From an uncultured Chloroflexota bacterium (lineage in GTDB: Bacteria > Chloroflexota > UBA11872): a DNA stretch of 64,000 nucleotides. The notes beneath the pieces are model-generated. The model ran no database searches, was not told the origin of the DNA, and saw only the letters and a list, made by a program, of their open reading frames with translations. Where the stretch lies: positions 2,294,127 to 2,358,126 of the forward strand of contig OY282448.1 of the NCBI GenBank assembly GCA_958296175.1, given 5' to 3'. Made by a program: the position numbers and the translations under genes. This document shows positions 26,121 through 34,611 of the stretch, in pieces. How positions within the stretch are numbered: the first letter of the stretch is position 1; each line of letters opens with the position of its first letter.

Positions 26121-28427
26121 CTACGCCTCGCCGTGGTGCGCGGCCAGCGCCGCCTGCACGCGCGCCGGCGACACGGGCAGGTCGAACAGGCGCACGCCTG
26201 TGGCGTCGAAGATCGCGTTGGCCACCGCGGCCGGCGGCGGCACGATCGGCACCTCGCCCACGCCCCGCACCCCGTAGGGATGGCCGGGGTTGGGCACTTC
26301 GACGATGATCGTCTCGATGTTCGGGACGTCCAGGGCCGTGGGCATGCGGTAGTCCAGCAAGCTGGCGTTGCGCAAGCGGCCCTCCTCGTCGTAGACGTAC
26401 TCCTCGTTCAGCGCCCAGCCGATGCCTTGCACGACGCCGCCCTGCATCTGCCCTTCCACGTAGGGCGGGTAGATGGCAACGCCCGCGTCCTGCACGGCGG
26501 TGTAGCGCAGAATCTCGACCTTGCCGGTCTCTACGTCCACTTCCACGTCGGCGATGTGCGTGGCGAACGCGCCGCCTTCGCGGGACGGAGTCACGGTGGA
26601 CGCGCCGATGGGGAACACGCCTTCGCCTTCCAGCAGTTCGGCGGCCTCGCGCACCGTGGCGGAGTTGCCGTTGGCCGAGAAGCAGCCCTCGACGTGCGCG
26701 ATCGATTCCGCGGCCACGTCCCACAGGTCAGCCAGACCTTCGACGATCTGGTCCTTCATGTCGTTGGCGGCGTTGTGGGCGGCCAGGCCGGTGGCAAAGG
26801 TCACGCGGCTGCCGCCGGTCACGTCGGTCTGCCCCACCGAGTCGGTGTCGGCCACAATCGGGTTCACGTCGGCCACGTCGATGCCCAGCGTTTCCGCGAA
26901 CTGCATGGCCACGGAGGTGCGTGTGCCGCCGATGTCCGTCGACCCTTCCAGCAGGGTGACGCTGCCGTCGCTGTTCAGCCGCGCCTGGGCGCTGGACGTG
27001 AGTCCCACGTTGAACCAGAAGCCCGAGGCGATGCCGCGGCCGCGGCGCTTGCCGGGCGCGGTTTCCAGCGGGGTCTGCCAGTGGGCGGAGTCGCGCGCCG
27101 CTTCCACGCATTCGACGTGGCCGATGCGCGGATAGGGCGGCTGGTCGAGCTGCCAGTCGCCTTCCTTGGCACTGTTCTTGAGGCGGAACTCCACCGGGTC
27201 GACGTCGAGCTGGCGGCAGATTTCGTCCACCACCACTTCGCTGGCGAACTCGGCGTGGGTGGCGCCCGGCGCACGGTAGGCGTGCGTCTTGGGCTTGTTG
27301 ACCACCACGTCGTAGCCCTCGACGCGCGCGTTGGGCATGTTGTAGGGCGCAAACACGCAGCGGCAGCCCGCGCCAACCACCGAGCCCGGGAACCCGCCGG
27401 CGTCGAACGCGAGATTGGCGTAGCCAGCGGTAATCATGCCGTCATTCGTGGCGCCCATCTTCACGCGCACGTAGCCGCCAGGCGTGGGGCCGGTGGCCAT
27501 CAGCACTTCGGCCCGGTCCATGCTCATTTTGACGGGATGGCCCGTGTGCCGCGACATCACGGCGGCCAGCGGCTCCAGGTAGACCGTGGTCTTGCCGCCA
27601 AACCCGCCGCCAATCTCCATCGGGTAGACGTGAATCTTGGTGATCGGATGCTCGAGCAGATCGGCCAGTTCCTGCCGGATCGTGAACGCGCCCTGCGAGC
27701 TGCACCAGACGTGCAGGTGGCCGTCCTTGAGCCAGTGCGCACTGGCGTTGTGCGTTTCGATGTAGCCCTGGTGCACCACGCCGAAGGTGAACTCGCGGTC
27801 CACAACCACGTCCGCCTCGGCGAATCCGGCCGCAACGTCGCCCTTTTCGTACAGCATTTCCGCTGCCACGTTGCTGGGCGCATCGCCGGTCGAACCGTCG
27901 GCCTTGGCCGTGCGCAGGTCCTCGATGACGATCGGCGCGTCGGGCTGCATGGCGCTGCGGACTTCCAGCACCGGGTCCAGCACCTCGTATTCGACGTCGA
28001 TGAGTTTGAGCGCTTCGCCGGCGACGTGCGCATTCGTGGCCGCCACCGCGGCAACGGCGTGGCCGTGGTAGTGCACCTTGTCCCGCGCCAGCATGTTGGC
28101 GCTCTTGTACTTGACGGGCAGGCCGGGCGCCTCGCCGCCGCCCGTGAGCTTGTCGCCCGGGTTGGGCAGGTCGCCGCTGGTAATGACGGCGTGCACGCCG
28201 TCCAGCGCCTCGGCGCGGCTGACGTCGATGCGCAGCACGCGCGCGTGCGCATGCGGGCTGCGCAGCACCTTGCCGTGCAGCTGGCCGGGCAGGTTGATGT
28301 CGGACCCGTAGCGGGCTTCGCCGGTGACCTTCTCCACGCCGTCGTGGCGCACGGGCCGCGTGCCAATGACCTTGTACTTCTCGTCGTGGTGCTTGATCTT
28401 GGGCGCCACGCTGGTGTCGATTGCCAT
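26121..28427 (-). CDS. Molybdenum hydroxylase large (molybdopterin-binding) subunit, first copy
   Basis: The 768-residue subunit should carry the active site of an enzyme that hydroxylates an aldehyde or N-heterocycle with water-derived oxygen. It shows RPVRHDGVEKVTGEARYG, MEIGGGFGGKT, HAYRAPGATHAEF, DIGGTRTSVAM and the C-terminal GVRGVGEVP with the likely catalytic Glu. The AYR loop has no Cys, excluding form I CO dehydrogenase. I chose the ATG at 28427, two bases after the 2Fe-2S subunit stop; the frame is open upstream, but that overlaps the 2Fe-2S gene. It completes the FAD / 2Fe-2S / Mo set of this operon. Confidence 0.93.
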   Translation of the reverse strand: MAIDTSVAPKIKHHDEKYKVIGTRPVRHDGVEKVTGEARYGSDINLPGQLHGKVLRSPHAHARVLRIDVSRAEALDGVHAVITSGDLPNPGDKLTGGGEAPGLPVKYKSANMLARDKVHYHGHAVAAVAATNAHVAGEALKLIDVEYEVLDPVLEVRSAMQPDAPIVIEDLRTAKADGSTGDAPSNVAAEMLYEKGDVAAGFAEADVVVDREFTFGVVHQGYIETHNASAHWLKDGHLHVWCSSQGAFTIRQELADLLEHPITKIHVYPMEIGGGFGGKTTVYLEPLAAVMSRHTGHPVKMSMDRAEVLMATGPTPGGYVRVKMGATNDGMITAGYANLAFDAGGFPGSVVGAGCRCVFAPYNMPNARVEGYDVVVNKPKTHAYRAPGATHAEFASEVVVDEICRQLDVDPVEFRLKNSAKEGDWQLDQPPYPRIGHVECVEAARDSAHWQTPLETAPGKRRGRGIASGFWFNVGLTSSAQARLNSDGSVTLLEGSTDIGGTRTSVAMQFAETLGIDVADVNPIVADTDSVGQTDVTGGSRVTFATGLAAHNAANDMKDQIVEGLADLWDVAAESIAHVEGCFSANGNSATVREAAELLEGEGVFPIGASTVTPSREGGAFATHIADVEVDVETGKVEILRYTAVQDAGVAIYPPYVEGQMQGGVVQGIGWALNEEYVYDEEGRLRNASLLDYRMPTALDVPNIETIIVEVPNPGHPYGVRGVGEVPIVPPPAAVANAIFDATGVRLFDLPVSPARVQAALAAHHGEA

Positions 28428-28429
28428 GG

Positions 28430-28927
28430 TTAGGCCTCCGCGCGCACGCGTTCGGCGGCGTCCAGCACCGCGCGAACAATCTTGTCGTACCCCGTGCAGC
28501 GGCAGAGGTTGCCGGCCAGCCACCAGCGCACGTCGTACTCGGTCGGGTTGGGGTTTTCGTCCAGCAGCGCCTTGGCCGCCACGATGAACCCGGGCGTGCA
28601 CACGCCGCACTGCAGCGCGGCGTTTTCGAGGAACGCATCCTGCAGCGGATGCAGGCCCGCGGGCGAGGCCACGCCTTCGATCGTCTCGATCGTGGCGCCG
28701 GCCGCCTCCACGCCCAACACGCAGCAGGAATTGACCAGCCGCCCGTCCATGATGACGTTGCAGGCGCCGCAGTTGCCGTTGTTGCAGCCTTCCTTGGCGC
28801 CGGTCAGTTCCAGGTGGTCGCGCAAGACCTCCAGCAGGCTCTCGCGCGGCTCCGCCAGAACGTCAACGATTTCGCCGTTGATCGTGGCTTGCACGTGGAC
28901 CTTGCCGGACTTGAGTTCAGTGGCCAT
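28430..28927 (-). CDS. Molybdenum hydroxylase small subunit, two [2Fe-2S] clusters
   Basis: At 165 residues this is the electron-transfer subunit between the molybdenum site and FAD. The plant-ferredoxin cluster uses Cys48, Cys53, Cys56 and Cys68 (GCNNGNCGAC then NSCC). The second, helical-domain cluster uses QCGVCTPG and NLCRCTGY. The doubled Cys at 68-69 is unusual, as most homologues have one. The ATG overlaps the end of the FAD-subunit gene by 11 bases. Confidence 0.96.
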   Translation of the reverse strand: MATELKSGKVHVQATINGEIVDVLAEPRESLLEVLRDHLELTGAKEGCNNGNCGACNVIMDGRLVNSCCVLGVEAAGATIETIEGVASPAGLHPLQDAFLENAALQCGVCTPGFIVAAKALLDENPNPTEYDVRWWLAGNLCRCTGYDKIVRAVLDAAERVRAEA

Positions 28928-29804
28928 TGCTGGGGCTGCCTCCCTGGGCGCGTGCCGCGGCGCCGCGCAGGGCGCGCTGGGTGAGCACGTACGAAAGCTG
29001 CTTGCGGTGCGCCACCGTGCCGCGCATGTCGTCGATAGGCGAGGCGGCGCTGCGCGCGAGGTCGGCCGCAGCCGCGAAGGACGCTTCGTCGGCCGGCGCG
29101 CCGACCAGGGCGTCGCCTGCCTCGCGAACGAAGAGCGGCGTGGGCGCCACGGCGGCCAGCGCGACCCGCGCTGCGCTGATGGTATCGCCGTCGAGCTGCA
29201 GGAACGCGCCCGCGCCTACCACCGCAATGTCCATTTCGTTGCGGGGGATGAAGCGCAGATAGTGCGACCCCGACCCGGCGGAGGGTGCAGGCAGCGTCAG
29301 CGAAACCAACAGCTCGCCGTTGCCCAGCACGTTGCGGCCCGGCGCGGTGCAGAAGTCCTCCACCGCCACCTGCCGCGCGCCGCCCGGTCCCGAAATGTTG
29401 CACGCGGCGGTGTGCACGATCAGCGCTGGAATCGTGTCGCCGGCCGGCCCGGAGTTGCACAGGTTGCCGCCGACGGAAGCGCGGCCCTGGATGCCGGTGC
29501 TGCCGATGATGCGCGCGGCGTCGACGATGGCCGGATACGCGGCGGCGAACTGCGCGTCGTTGTACAGCTCGTAACACGGCACGGCCGCGCCGAGGGTGGT
29601 GACGCCGTCCGCGTCGACGGTCAGGGACGTCAGCTCTGGAATGTGCTTGGCGTCCACGAGCACGTCGGCGTCTCGGGCGTCTTCGCGCACCTGCACGATA
29701 ATGTCGGTCCCGCCGGCCAGCATCCGCGCCCTGGGGCCGTGCTCGGCGAGAATGCTCACGGCGTCATCGACCGTCGTGGGCGCGGCGTATTGAATCGCTC
29801 GCAA
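28917..29804 (-). CDS. Molybdenum hydroxylase medium subunit (FAD-binding)
   Basis: The 295-residue protein binds FAD and passes electrons on from the 2Fe-2S clusters. It begins with the PCMH-type motif YAAPTTVDDAVSILAEHG and RMLAGGTDIIVQV, has the flavin-contacting RASVGGNLCNSGPAGDT, and the C-terminal CO-dehydrogenase flavoprotein domain (LTLPAP, RFIPRNEMDIAVVG). It is the first gene of the operon FAD - 2Fe-2S - Mo - MoaD-like - Mo. The 224-base gap upstream should hold the promoter. Confidence 0.95.
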   Translation of the reverse strand: MRAIQYAAPTTVDDAVSILAEHGPRARMLAGGTDIIVQVREDARDADVLVDAKHIPELTSLTVDADGVTTLGAAVPCYELYNDAQFAAAYPAIVDAARIIGSTGIQGRASVGGNLCNSGPAGDTIPALIVHTAACNISGPGGARQVAVEDFCTAPGRNVLGNGELLVSLTLPAPSAGSGSHYLRFIPRNEMDIAVVGAGAFLQLDGDTISAARVALAAVAPTPLFVREAGDALVGAPADEASFAAAADLARSAASPIDDMRGTVAHRKQLSYVLTQRALRGAAARAQGGSPSNGH

Positions 29805-30028
29805 TGCAGCCTCCGTTCATGCGTCCCGGCCGGACCTGTGTCCTATTGTCACGAGTTCCGGCCCGGCGCGCCAATCGCAGCGGCGCCGGCGGGGTCGTTT
29901 CAGCGGATTTTCGGCGGTACTTCCACGTGTCCCGGCAGCCGCAGCGCCTGTCGTACAGACGAATTGCGGGGACTGGACGCCCGGGTTTCTCGATACAGGC
30001 ACCGGGCACCTGCTGGCCGCGGGCCGCC

Positions 30029-31174
30029 TCAGCCATAGCGCCCCGCGCCTGCGCGGCGCCCCGCGGGACTGGGACCGGCCGCGCGCGACGCCTGGCTCAC
30101 CGTGTGCGCCGCCAGACGGTCGGCGTCGAATTCCATCCCGAACCCGGGCCGTTCGCCAAGCACCAGCCAGCCGTCCTCCAGCCGCTGGTCGATGTCGAAC
30201 AGCTCGCCGTACCCCGCGTCGAGCATCTCCAGCATGGCGTGATTGGGGATGGCGGCGGCGGCGTGCGCCATGAAACTGCCCGGGCTGTTCATCATCGCCA
30301 CCGGCCGCTCCACGCCAAACGCCATGTCGGCCGCGATCAGCGCGCCGGTGACGCCGCAGGTGTCGCGGCCGACCTGCACCACGTCGATGGCGCGGGCGTC
30401 CAGCAGCGGCATGAACTCGCCGGGATGCCGCAGGTTTTCCCCGCTGGCCACCGCCGCCGCCACGCCGTCCGACACCTGGCGCAATCCCTGCGCGTCCCAG
30501 CGGCGCGCAGGTTCTTCGATCCAGGTCAGGTCGAACTCGCGCTCGATGGTTCGCACGTGGCGCACGGCCTGTTTGGGCGTCCAACACTCGTTGACGTCCA
30601 GCATCAGATCGACGCGCGCCGCGCCGCTGGCCGCCAGGGCGTCGTGCATGACGCCCAGCCGCCGCAGGTCGTCGCGCAGATCGACCCCGCCCTTCAACTT
30701 GCCGGCCGAGACGCCCCGCGCCGCCATGCCCTGGTAGAACACGCGCAGCTGGTCGTCCGACAGCGGCATGTCCAGCCCGCTGGCGTACACGCGCACGCGC
30801 GGCTGGTCGGCGCCCAACAAACGCCAGAGCGGCTCGTTGGCGGCCTTGGCTTTGAGGTCCCACAGCGCCAGGTCCACGGCCGACAGCCCAACGGCGGCCG
30901 CGCCGACCGTTCCGAGCTTGAATTCCGCGTCGGCCATGCGCTGCCAGAGGCCGCGGACGCCGCGCGGGTCGGCGCCCAGCAGGAGCTCGCCCAGAGCTTG
31001 CGCGTGCGCCCGCCCCGGCGCGGCGCCCAGGCCGATGCCCGTCACGCCTTCGTCGGTGTCGACGTACACGACCAGGCCGGACGTGCGCGTGCGGCCCGCA
31101 GGGTTGTTGGCGTCGCCGAGCCGCCGCCGCAGGTCATGCTCGAACACAATGGTGCGAACGTTCGTGATGCGCAT
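30029..31174 (-). CDS. Enolase-superfamily enzyme, mandelate racemase/muconate lactonizing type
   Basis: This 381-residue protein should abstract the alpha proton of a carboxylate, acting as an acid-sugar dehydratase, racemase or similar. The barrel holds the KxK motif (VSAGKLKGG), the metal ligands in LMLDVNECW, WIEEP and ASGENL, and a later segment DVVQVGRDTCGVTG. I chose the ATG at 31174 (MRITNVRTIVFEHDL); a frame extending to 31237 looks spurious. It is just upstream of the molybdenum hydroxylase operon on the same strand. Large families of such paralogues are reported from SAR202. The exact substrate cannot be inferred. Confidence 0.88.
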   Translation of the reverse strand: MRITNVRTIVFEHDLRRRLGDANNPAGRTRTSGLVVYVDTDEGVTGIGLGAAPGRAHAQALGELLLGADPRGVRGLWQRMADAEFKLGTVGAAAVGLSAVDLALWDLKAKAANEPLWRLLGADQPRVRVYASGLDMPLSDDQLRVFYQGMAARGVSAGKLKGGVDLRDDLRRLGVMHDALAASGAARVDLMLDVNECWTPKQAVRHVRTIEREFDLTWIEEPARRWDAQGLRQVSDGVAAAVASGENLRHPGEFMPLLDARAIDVVQVGRDTCGVTGALIAADMAFGVERPVAMMNSPGSFMAHAAAAIPNHAMLEMLDAGYGELFDIDQRLEDGWLVLGERPGFGMEFDADRLAAHTVSQASRAAGPSPAGRRAGAGRYG

Positions 31175-31260
31175 TGCCCGAATGACCCGTGCCTCAGGTC
31201 GAACGCAGTGTAAGGCGTGCGGCGCACGGCCGGGCAAAAGCGCCCGCGCACGGCCGAGAG

Positions 31261-31632
31261 CTAGAGCAGCGCCAGCACCAGCACCGTGAACACGATCAGC
31301 ACGGCTGCACCGCCGTACGCGGCGGCCGCCGCCAGCCGCGCCGGAATTGGCGCGTGCAGGTCTATGGCCAGATGCCGAATGCGGTGCACGGTGTGCATGG
31401 CGATCAGCGCAACCGCTCCTCCCACGACCACCCGCACCACGGCGGGCTGGATCAGGTCACGCATGCCGTCATAGGACAGGGCGTCGGCGAACCACGACCA
31501 GCCAAACGCGCCGAACAGCATGACGGTCAGGAGGAGCCCTGGACCCAGCAGCGCGGCGGCCACGCCGCCGACCGAGAACACCGACCAGAAAAACGCCTCG
31601 GACGAGCGGCCGCCGGTGCCGTGCCTGCTCAC
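31261..31632 (-). CDS. frdD: Fumarate reductase membrane anchor subunit D
   Basis: The 123-residue protein has three membrane helices and aligns by eye with E. coli FrdD: an N-terminal FFWSVFSVGG, the conserved DALSYDGM near the middle (E. coli DALSYERV), and HTVHRIRHLAIDLHAP (E. coli HRMHHAMHDLKIHVP). It starts at a GTG that overlaps the frdC stop (GTGA). It is the last gene of the frdABCD run and probably of the whole act-ccm-frd block. With FrdC it anchors the complex and contacts the quinone. Confidence 0.9.
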   Translation of the reverse strand: MSRHGTGGRSSEAFFWSVFSVGGVAAALLGPGLLLTVMLFGAFGWSWFADALSYDGMRDLIQPAVVRVVVGGAVALIAMHTVHRIRHLAIDLHAPIPARLAAAAAYGGAAVLIVFTVLVLALL

Positions 31633-32000
31633 GTCGCGCCCACCCAGGCGACCCACAGCGCAATCAGCAGCGACACGACCGCCAACCCTGCGAACTGCTG
31701 CCCCACCACCAGCGCGGCCGGCACGCGCCGTCCGGCAATCTGCCGCGGCAGCGCGCTGGGCGTCAGCAAGAACCACGTCACGCTGTGCCACACCGCGAAG
31801 GCCAGCGCCAGGATGTGGAACACCACCATCAGCGGGTGCCAGAGGAAATCCAGGTAGGCGCGGTAGGTCTCCGCATCCTGTCCGGCTTTGTGGATCAAGA
31901 CCGCGAACAACACGACCTCCGCCAGAATGAAGACCGCGCTCGCTTCGCGCAGAAACACGTGCACGTACGCCGGCTTCTGCGTCCACCACGTCCAGCCCAT
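31629..32000 (-). CDS. frdC: Fumarate reductase membrane anchor subunit C
   Basis: At 123 residues with three membrane helices, this matches E. coli FrdC in length and pattern: TWWTQKPAYVHVFLREASAVF at the N-terminus, YLDFLWHPLMVV and HSVTWFLLTP. E. coli-type FrdC/FrdD pairs bind no haem and work with menaquinone. The ATG is 29 bases after the frdB stop; its stop overlaps frdD. Confidence 0.9.
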   Translation of the reverse strand: MGWTWWTQKPAYVHVFLREASAVFILAEVVLFAVLIHKAGQDAETYRAYLDFLWHPLMVVFHILALAFAVWHSVTWFLLTPSALPRQIAGRRVPAALVVGQQFAGLAVVSLLIALWVAWVGAT

Positions 32001-32029
32001 ACGCCGGTCTAGCGGACGGTTCGGGCGGT

Positions 32030-32779
32030 TCACGAGCGGCGCGCCCACGGCGTCAACATGCGCTTGTAGTAGTCCAGCGCGCCCGACAGCTTGGCCTGCT
32101 GGATGGCCCCGGCGGGGTCCACGTGCTTCGGGCATACCTCGGAGCACTCGCCCACGTAGGTGCACTCCCAGACGCCCTCGTCCTGGAACATCACGTCGTA
32201 GCGGCGCTCGCGGCCGTCGTCGCGCGAGTCCAGGTTGTAACGCTGCGCCAGCGCCAGCGCCGCCGGGCCAATGAATTCGTCCACGCGCCCCACCACCGGG
32301 CAGGCGGCGTAACACAGCATGCAGTTGATACACATGCTGAACTGTTTGTAGCGGTCCAGCTGCGCGGGCGTCTGCAGGTGTTCGGCGCTCGGGCCGCCGC
32401 CGGCCTCGTCTTTCGGGACGATGTAGGGCGATACGGAATCGAGCTTCGACATGAAGCCGTCCATATTCACCACCAGGTCGCGTTCGACGGGGAAGTTGGT
32501 CAGCGGCTCGACCCGCACCGGCCCGGGCAGGTAGTCGCGCAGAAACGCGGCGCAGGTGAGCTTCGGCTCGCCGTTGACCTCCATGCCGCACGACCCGCAT
32601 ACCCCCATGCGGCAGGACCAGCGGTAGCTGAGCGTGCCGTCGACGTAGTCCTTGACATAATTCAAGGCGTCCAGCACGACCCAGTCGTCGTGGAACGGCA
32701 CGTCGTAGGTCTGAAAGCCCGGCCCGTCGGCGTCTGGCCGATAGCGGAAGACCTCCAGCTGGATGGTTTTTTCGCTCAT
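32030..32779 (-). CDS. frdB: Fumarate reductase/succinate dehydrogenase iron-sulfur subunit
   Basis: The 249-residue subunit wires the flavin to the membrane quinone site. It has a 2Fe-2S site ([10 protein letters not shown] with a later LTC), a 4Fe-4S site ([12 protein letters not shown]) and a 3Fe-4S site ([17 protein letters not shown]). The ATG overlaps the frdA stop (ATGA). Together with the FrdC/FrdD anchors this is the fumarate reductase subtype, though such complexes can also run as succinate dehydrogenase. Confidence 0.96.
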   Translation of the reverse strand: MSEKTIQLEVFRYRPDADGPGFQTYDVPFHDDWVVLDALNYVKDYVDGTLSYRWSCRMGVCGSCGMEVNGEPKLTCAAFLRDYLPGPVRVEPLTNFPVERDLVVNMDGFMSKLDSVSPYIVPKDEAGGGPSAEHLQTPAQLDRYKQFSMCINCMLCYAACPVVGRVDEFIGPAALALAQRYNLDSRDDGRERRYDVMFQDEGVWECTYVGECSEVCPKHVDPAGAIQQAKLSGALDYYKRMLTPWARRS

Positions 32780-34554
32780 GCCTGTCCGTCCGCGTCGTTG
32801 GCTGCCCCGTACACCCGCGCCGCCGGAGGCCAGTGAGTGATGACCACGTCCTTGTAGGCGATGCGTGGACCGTCGTCGGTTCGATAGGCCAGGCTGTGCG
32901 TCAGGAAGTTTGCGTCGTCGCGCGCCGCGAAGTCGGTGCGCTGGTGCGACCCGCGCGATTCTGTGCGCTGGCGCGCGGCATGCGCCACGGCTTCGGCCAC
33001 GTCGATCATGCCGTCGAGCTCCAGCGCGCTCACCAGCTCGGTGTTGTAGACCGGGCTGTCGTCGTGCAGGTGGACGCGGTCGGCGCGCGCACGCAGGCCG
33101 CGCAGCGTGCCGCAACAGGCGGCCAGCGAGGCTTCGTCGCGGAAGATGCCCGCGCCCGCTTCCATCGCCGTCGTCATGTCGTCTCGAATCGAGGCCACGC
33201 GGTCGTCGACGGTCGGCCGCGCGCGCCAGGCGGCCAGCCGCTCCCGCTCGGCCGCCGCCTGCCGGTCGATCTCCGCGCCGCCGCCCAGTTCCAGGCCCGC
33301 GGCCGCCGCGGCGGCGTGACGACCGGCGCGCGCGCCGAAGACCACCAGTTCGGTCAGCGAGTTGGACCCCAGCCGGTTGGCGCCGTTGATGCTGACGCAG
33401 GCGCACTCCCCGGCGGCGTAGAGGCCTGGCAGCGCGGTTGCGCCGTGCACGTCGGTGTCGATGCCGCCCATCGTGTAGTGCACCACGGGCCGCACGGGAA
33501 TCGGCTCGACGATCGGGTCGATGCCCGCGTAATTGAGCGCCAGCTCGCGCACGAACGGAATGCGCGACTCGATGCGCTCCTCGCCCAAGTGGCGCACGTC
33601 CAGCTCCACGTAGTCGCCGAACTTCCCCTGGAACGTGCGGCCTGCGGCCTGTTCGTGCATGAAGGCCTGCGAGAGCCGGTCGCGCGGCCCCAGCTCCATG
33701 CTGCGGTTCTGCGGGTGGCGCGGGTCGTGAATGTCCAGCGGCGCCCCAAGGTCATAGTCCTGCAGGTAGCGGCGGCCCTCGGTGTTCAGCAGGATGCCCC
33801 CCTCGCCGCGCGAGGCTTCGGTGATCAGGATGCCGGTGCCGGGCAGACCGGTGGGGTGGTACTGCACGAACTCCATGTCTTCGAGCGCCGCGCCGGCGCG
33901 GTAGGCCAGCGCCAGGCCGTCGCCGGTCTTGATGGCGCCGTTGGTCGTGAACGGAAAGATGCGGCCGAACCCGCCGGTGCAGACGATGACGGCCGCGGCG
34001 CGCAGGACGTGCAGCTCGCCCGTGCGCAATTCCAGCGCCACACACCCCTGGCAGCGCCCGTCGGCCACCAGCAGCTTCGTCACGAAGAATTCGTCGTAGC
34101 GCCGAATCTGGCTGAACTGCAGCGAGGTCTGAAACAGCGTGTGCAGCACGTGGAAGCCAGTTTTGTCGGCGGCGTACCAGGTGCGCTCGATCTGCATGCC
34201 GCCGAACGGCCGCACCGCCACCTGCCCGGAGTCTTCGCGGCTCCAAGGGCAGCCCCAGTGTTCCAGCTGGATCAGCTCGCGCGGCGCCTCGTCCACGAAC
34301 AGCTCCACCGCGTCCTGGTCGGCCAGCCAGTCGGAACCGCTGATCGTGTCGTAGATGTGGTGCTGGCGGTCGTCGTTGGGCTTGATGACTGCCGCCATGC
34401 CGCCTTCGGCGGCCACGGTGTGGCTGCGCATGGGGTAGACCTTGGACACCAGGCCGACGGAGAGGTCGGGGTTGGTCTCCACCACCGCCATGGCGGCGCG
34501 AAGTCCCGCGCCGCCCGCCCCAATGATGATGATGTCGTGCCGGACTTCGTTCAC
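32776..34554 (-). CDS. frdA: Fumarate reductase/succinate dehydrogenase flavoprotein subunit
   Basis: The 592-residue catalytic subunit interconverts fumarate and succinate. Motifs: [14 protein letters not shown] for [16 protein letters not shown] with His45 as the covalent FAD attachment, the substrate-binding [26 protein letters not shown] region, [11 protein letters not shown] and [10 protein letters not shown]. It begins with a GTG at 34554. Only 57 bases separate it from the ccm-linked gene upstream, so the frd genes probably continue that operon. Confidence 0.96.
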   Translation of the reverse strand: MNEVRHDIIIIGAGGAGLRAAMAVVETNPDLSVGLVSKVYPMRSHTVAAEGGMAAVIKPNDDRQHHIYDTISGSDWLADQDAVELFVDEAPRELIQLEHWGCPWSREDSGQVAVRPFGGMQIERTWYAADKTGFHVLHTLFQTSLQFSQIRRYDEFFVTKLLVADGRCQGCVALELRTGELHVLRAAAVIVCTGGFGRIFPFTTNGAIKTGDGLALAYRAGAALEDMEFVQYHPTGLPGTGILITEASRGEGGILLNTEGRRYLQDYDLGAPLDIHDPRHPQNRSMELGPRDRLSQAFMHEQAAGRTFQGKFGDYVELDVRHLGEERIESRIPFVRELALNYAGIDPIVEPIPVRPVVHYTMGGIDTDVHGATALPGLYAAGECACVSINGANRLGSNSLTELVVFGARAGRHAAAAAAGLELGGGAEIDRQAAAERERLAAWRARPTVDDRVASIRDDMTTAMEAGAGIFRDEASLAACCGTLRGLRARADRVHLHDDSPVYNTELVSALELDGMIDVAEAVAHAARQRTESRGSHQRTDFAARDDANFLTHSLAYRTDDGPRIAYKDVVITHWPPAARVYGAANDADGQA

Positions 34555-34611
34555 GAGCGCAATCTTAGCGCGGCCGCGCGGCAGGCCGGCAATGGTGCGA
34601 GGGGGGCGGGG

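Noticed and set aside
26091..28433. 780-codon open frame on the plus strand opposite the molybdenum hydroxylase large subunit
   Set aside because: The opposite strand carries the full set of family motifs; this frame has none.
23516..29804. Aerobic CO dehydrogenase (coxMSL)
   Set aside because: Subunit layout is similar, but both large subunits have AYRAPGA in place of the Cys-containing AYRCSFR of form I CoxL and no accessory cox genes are present.
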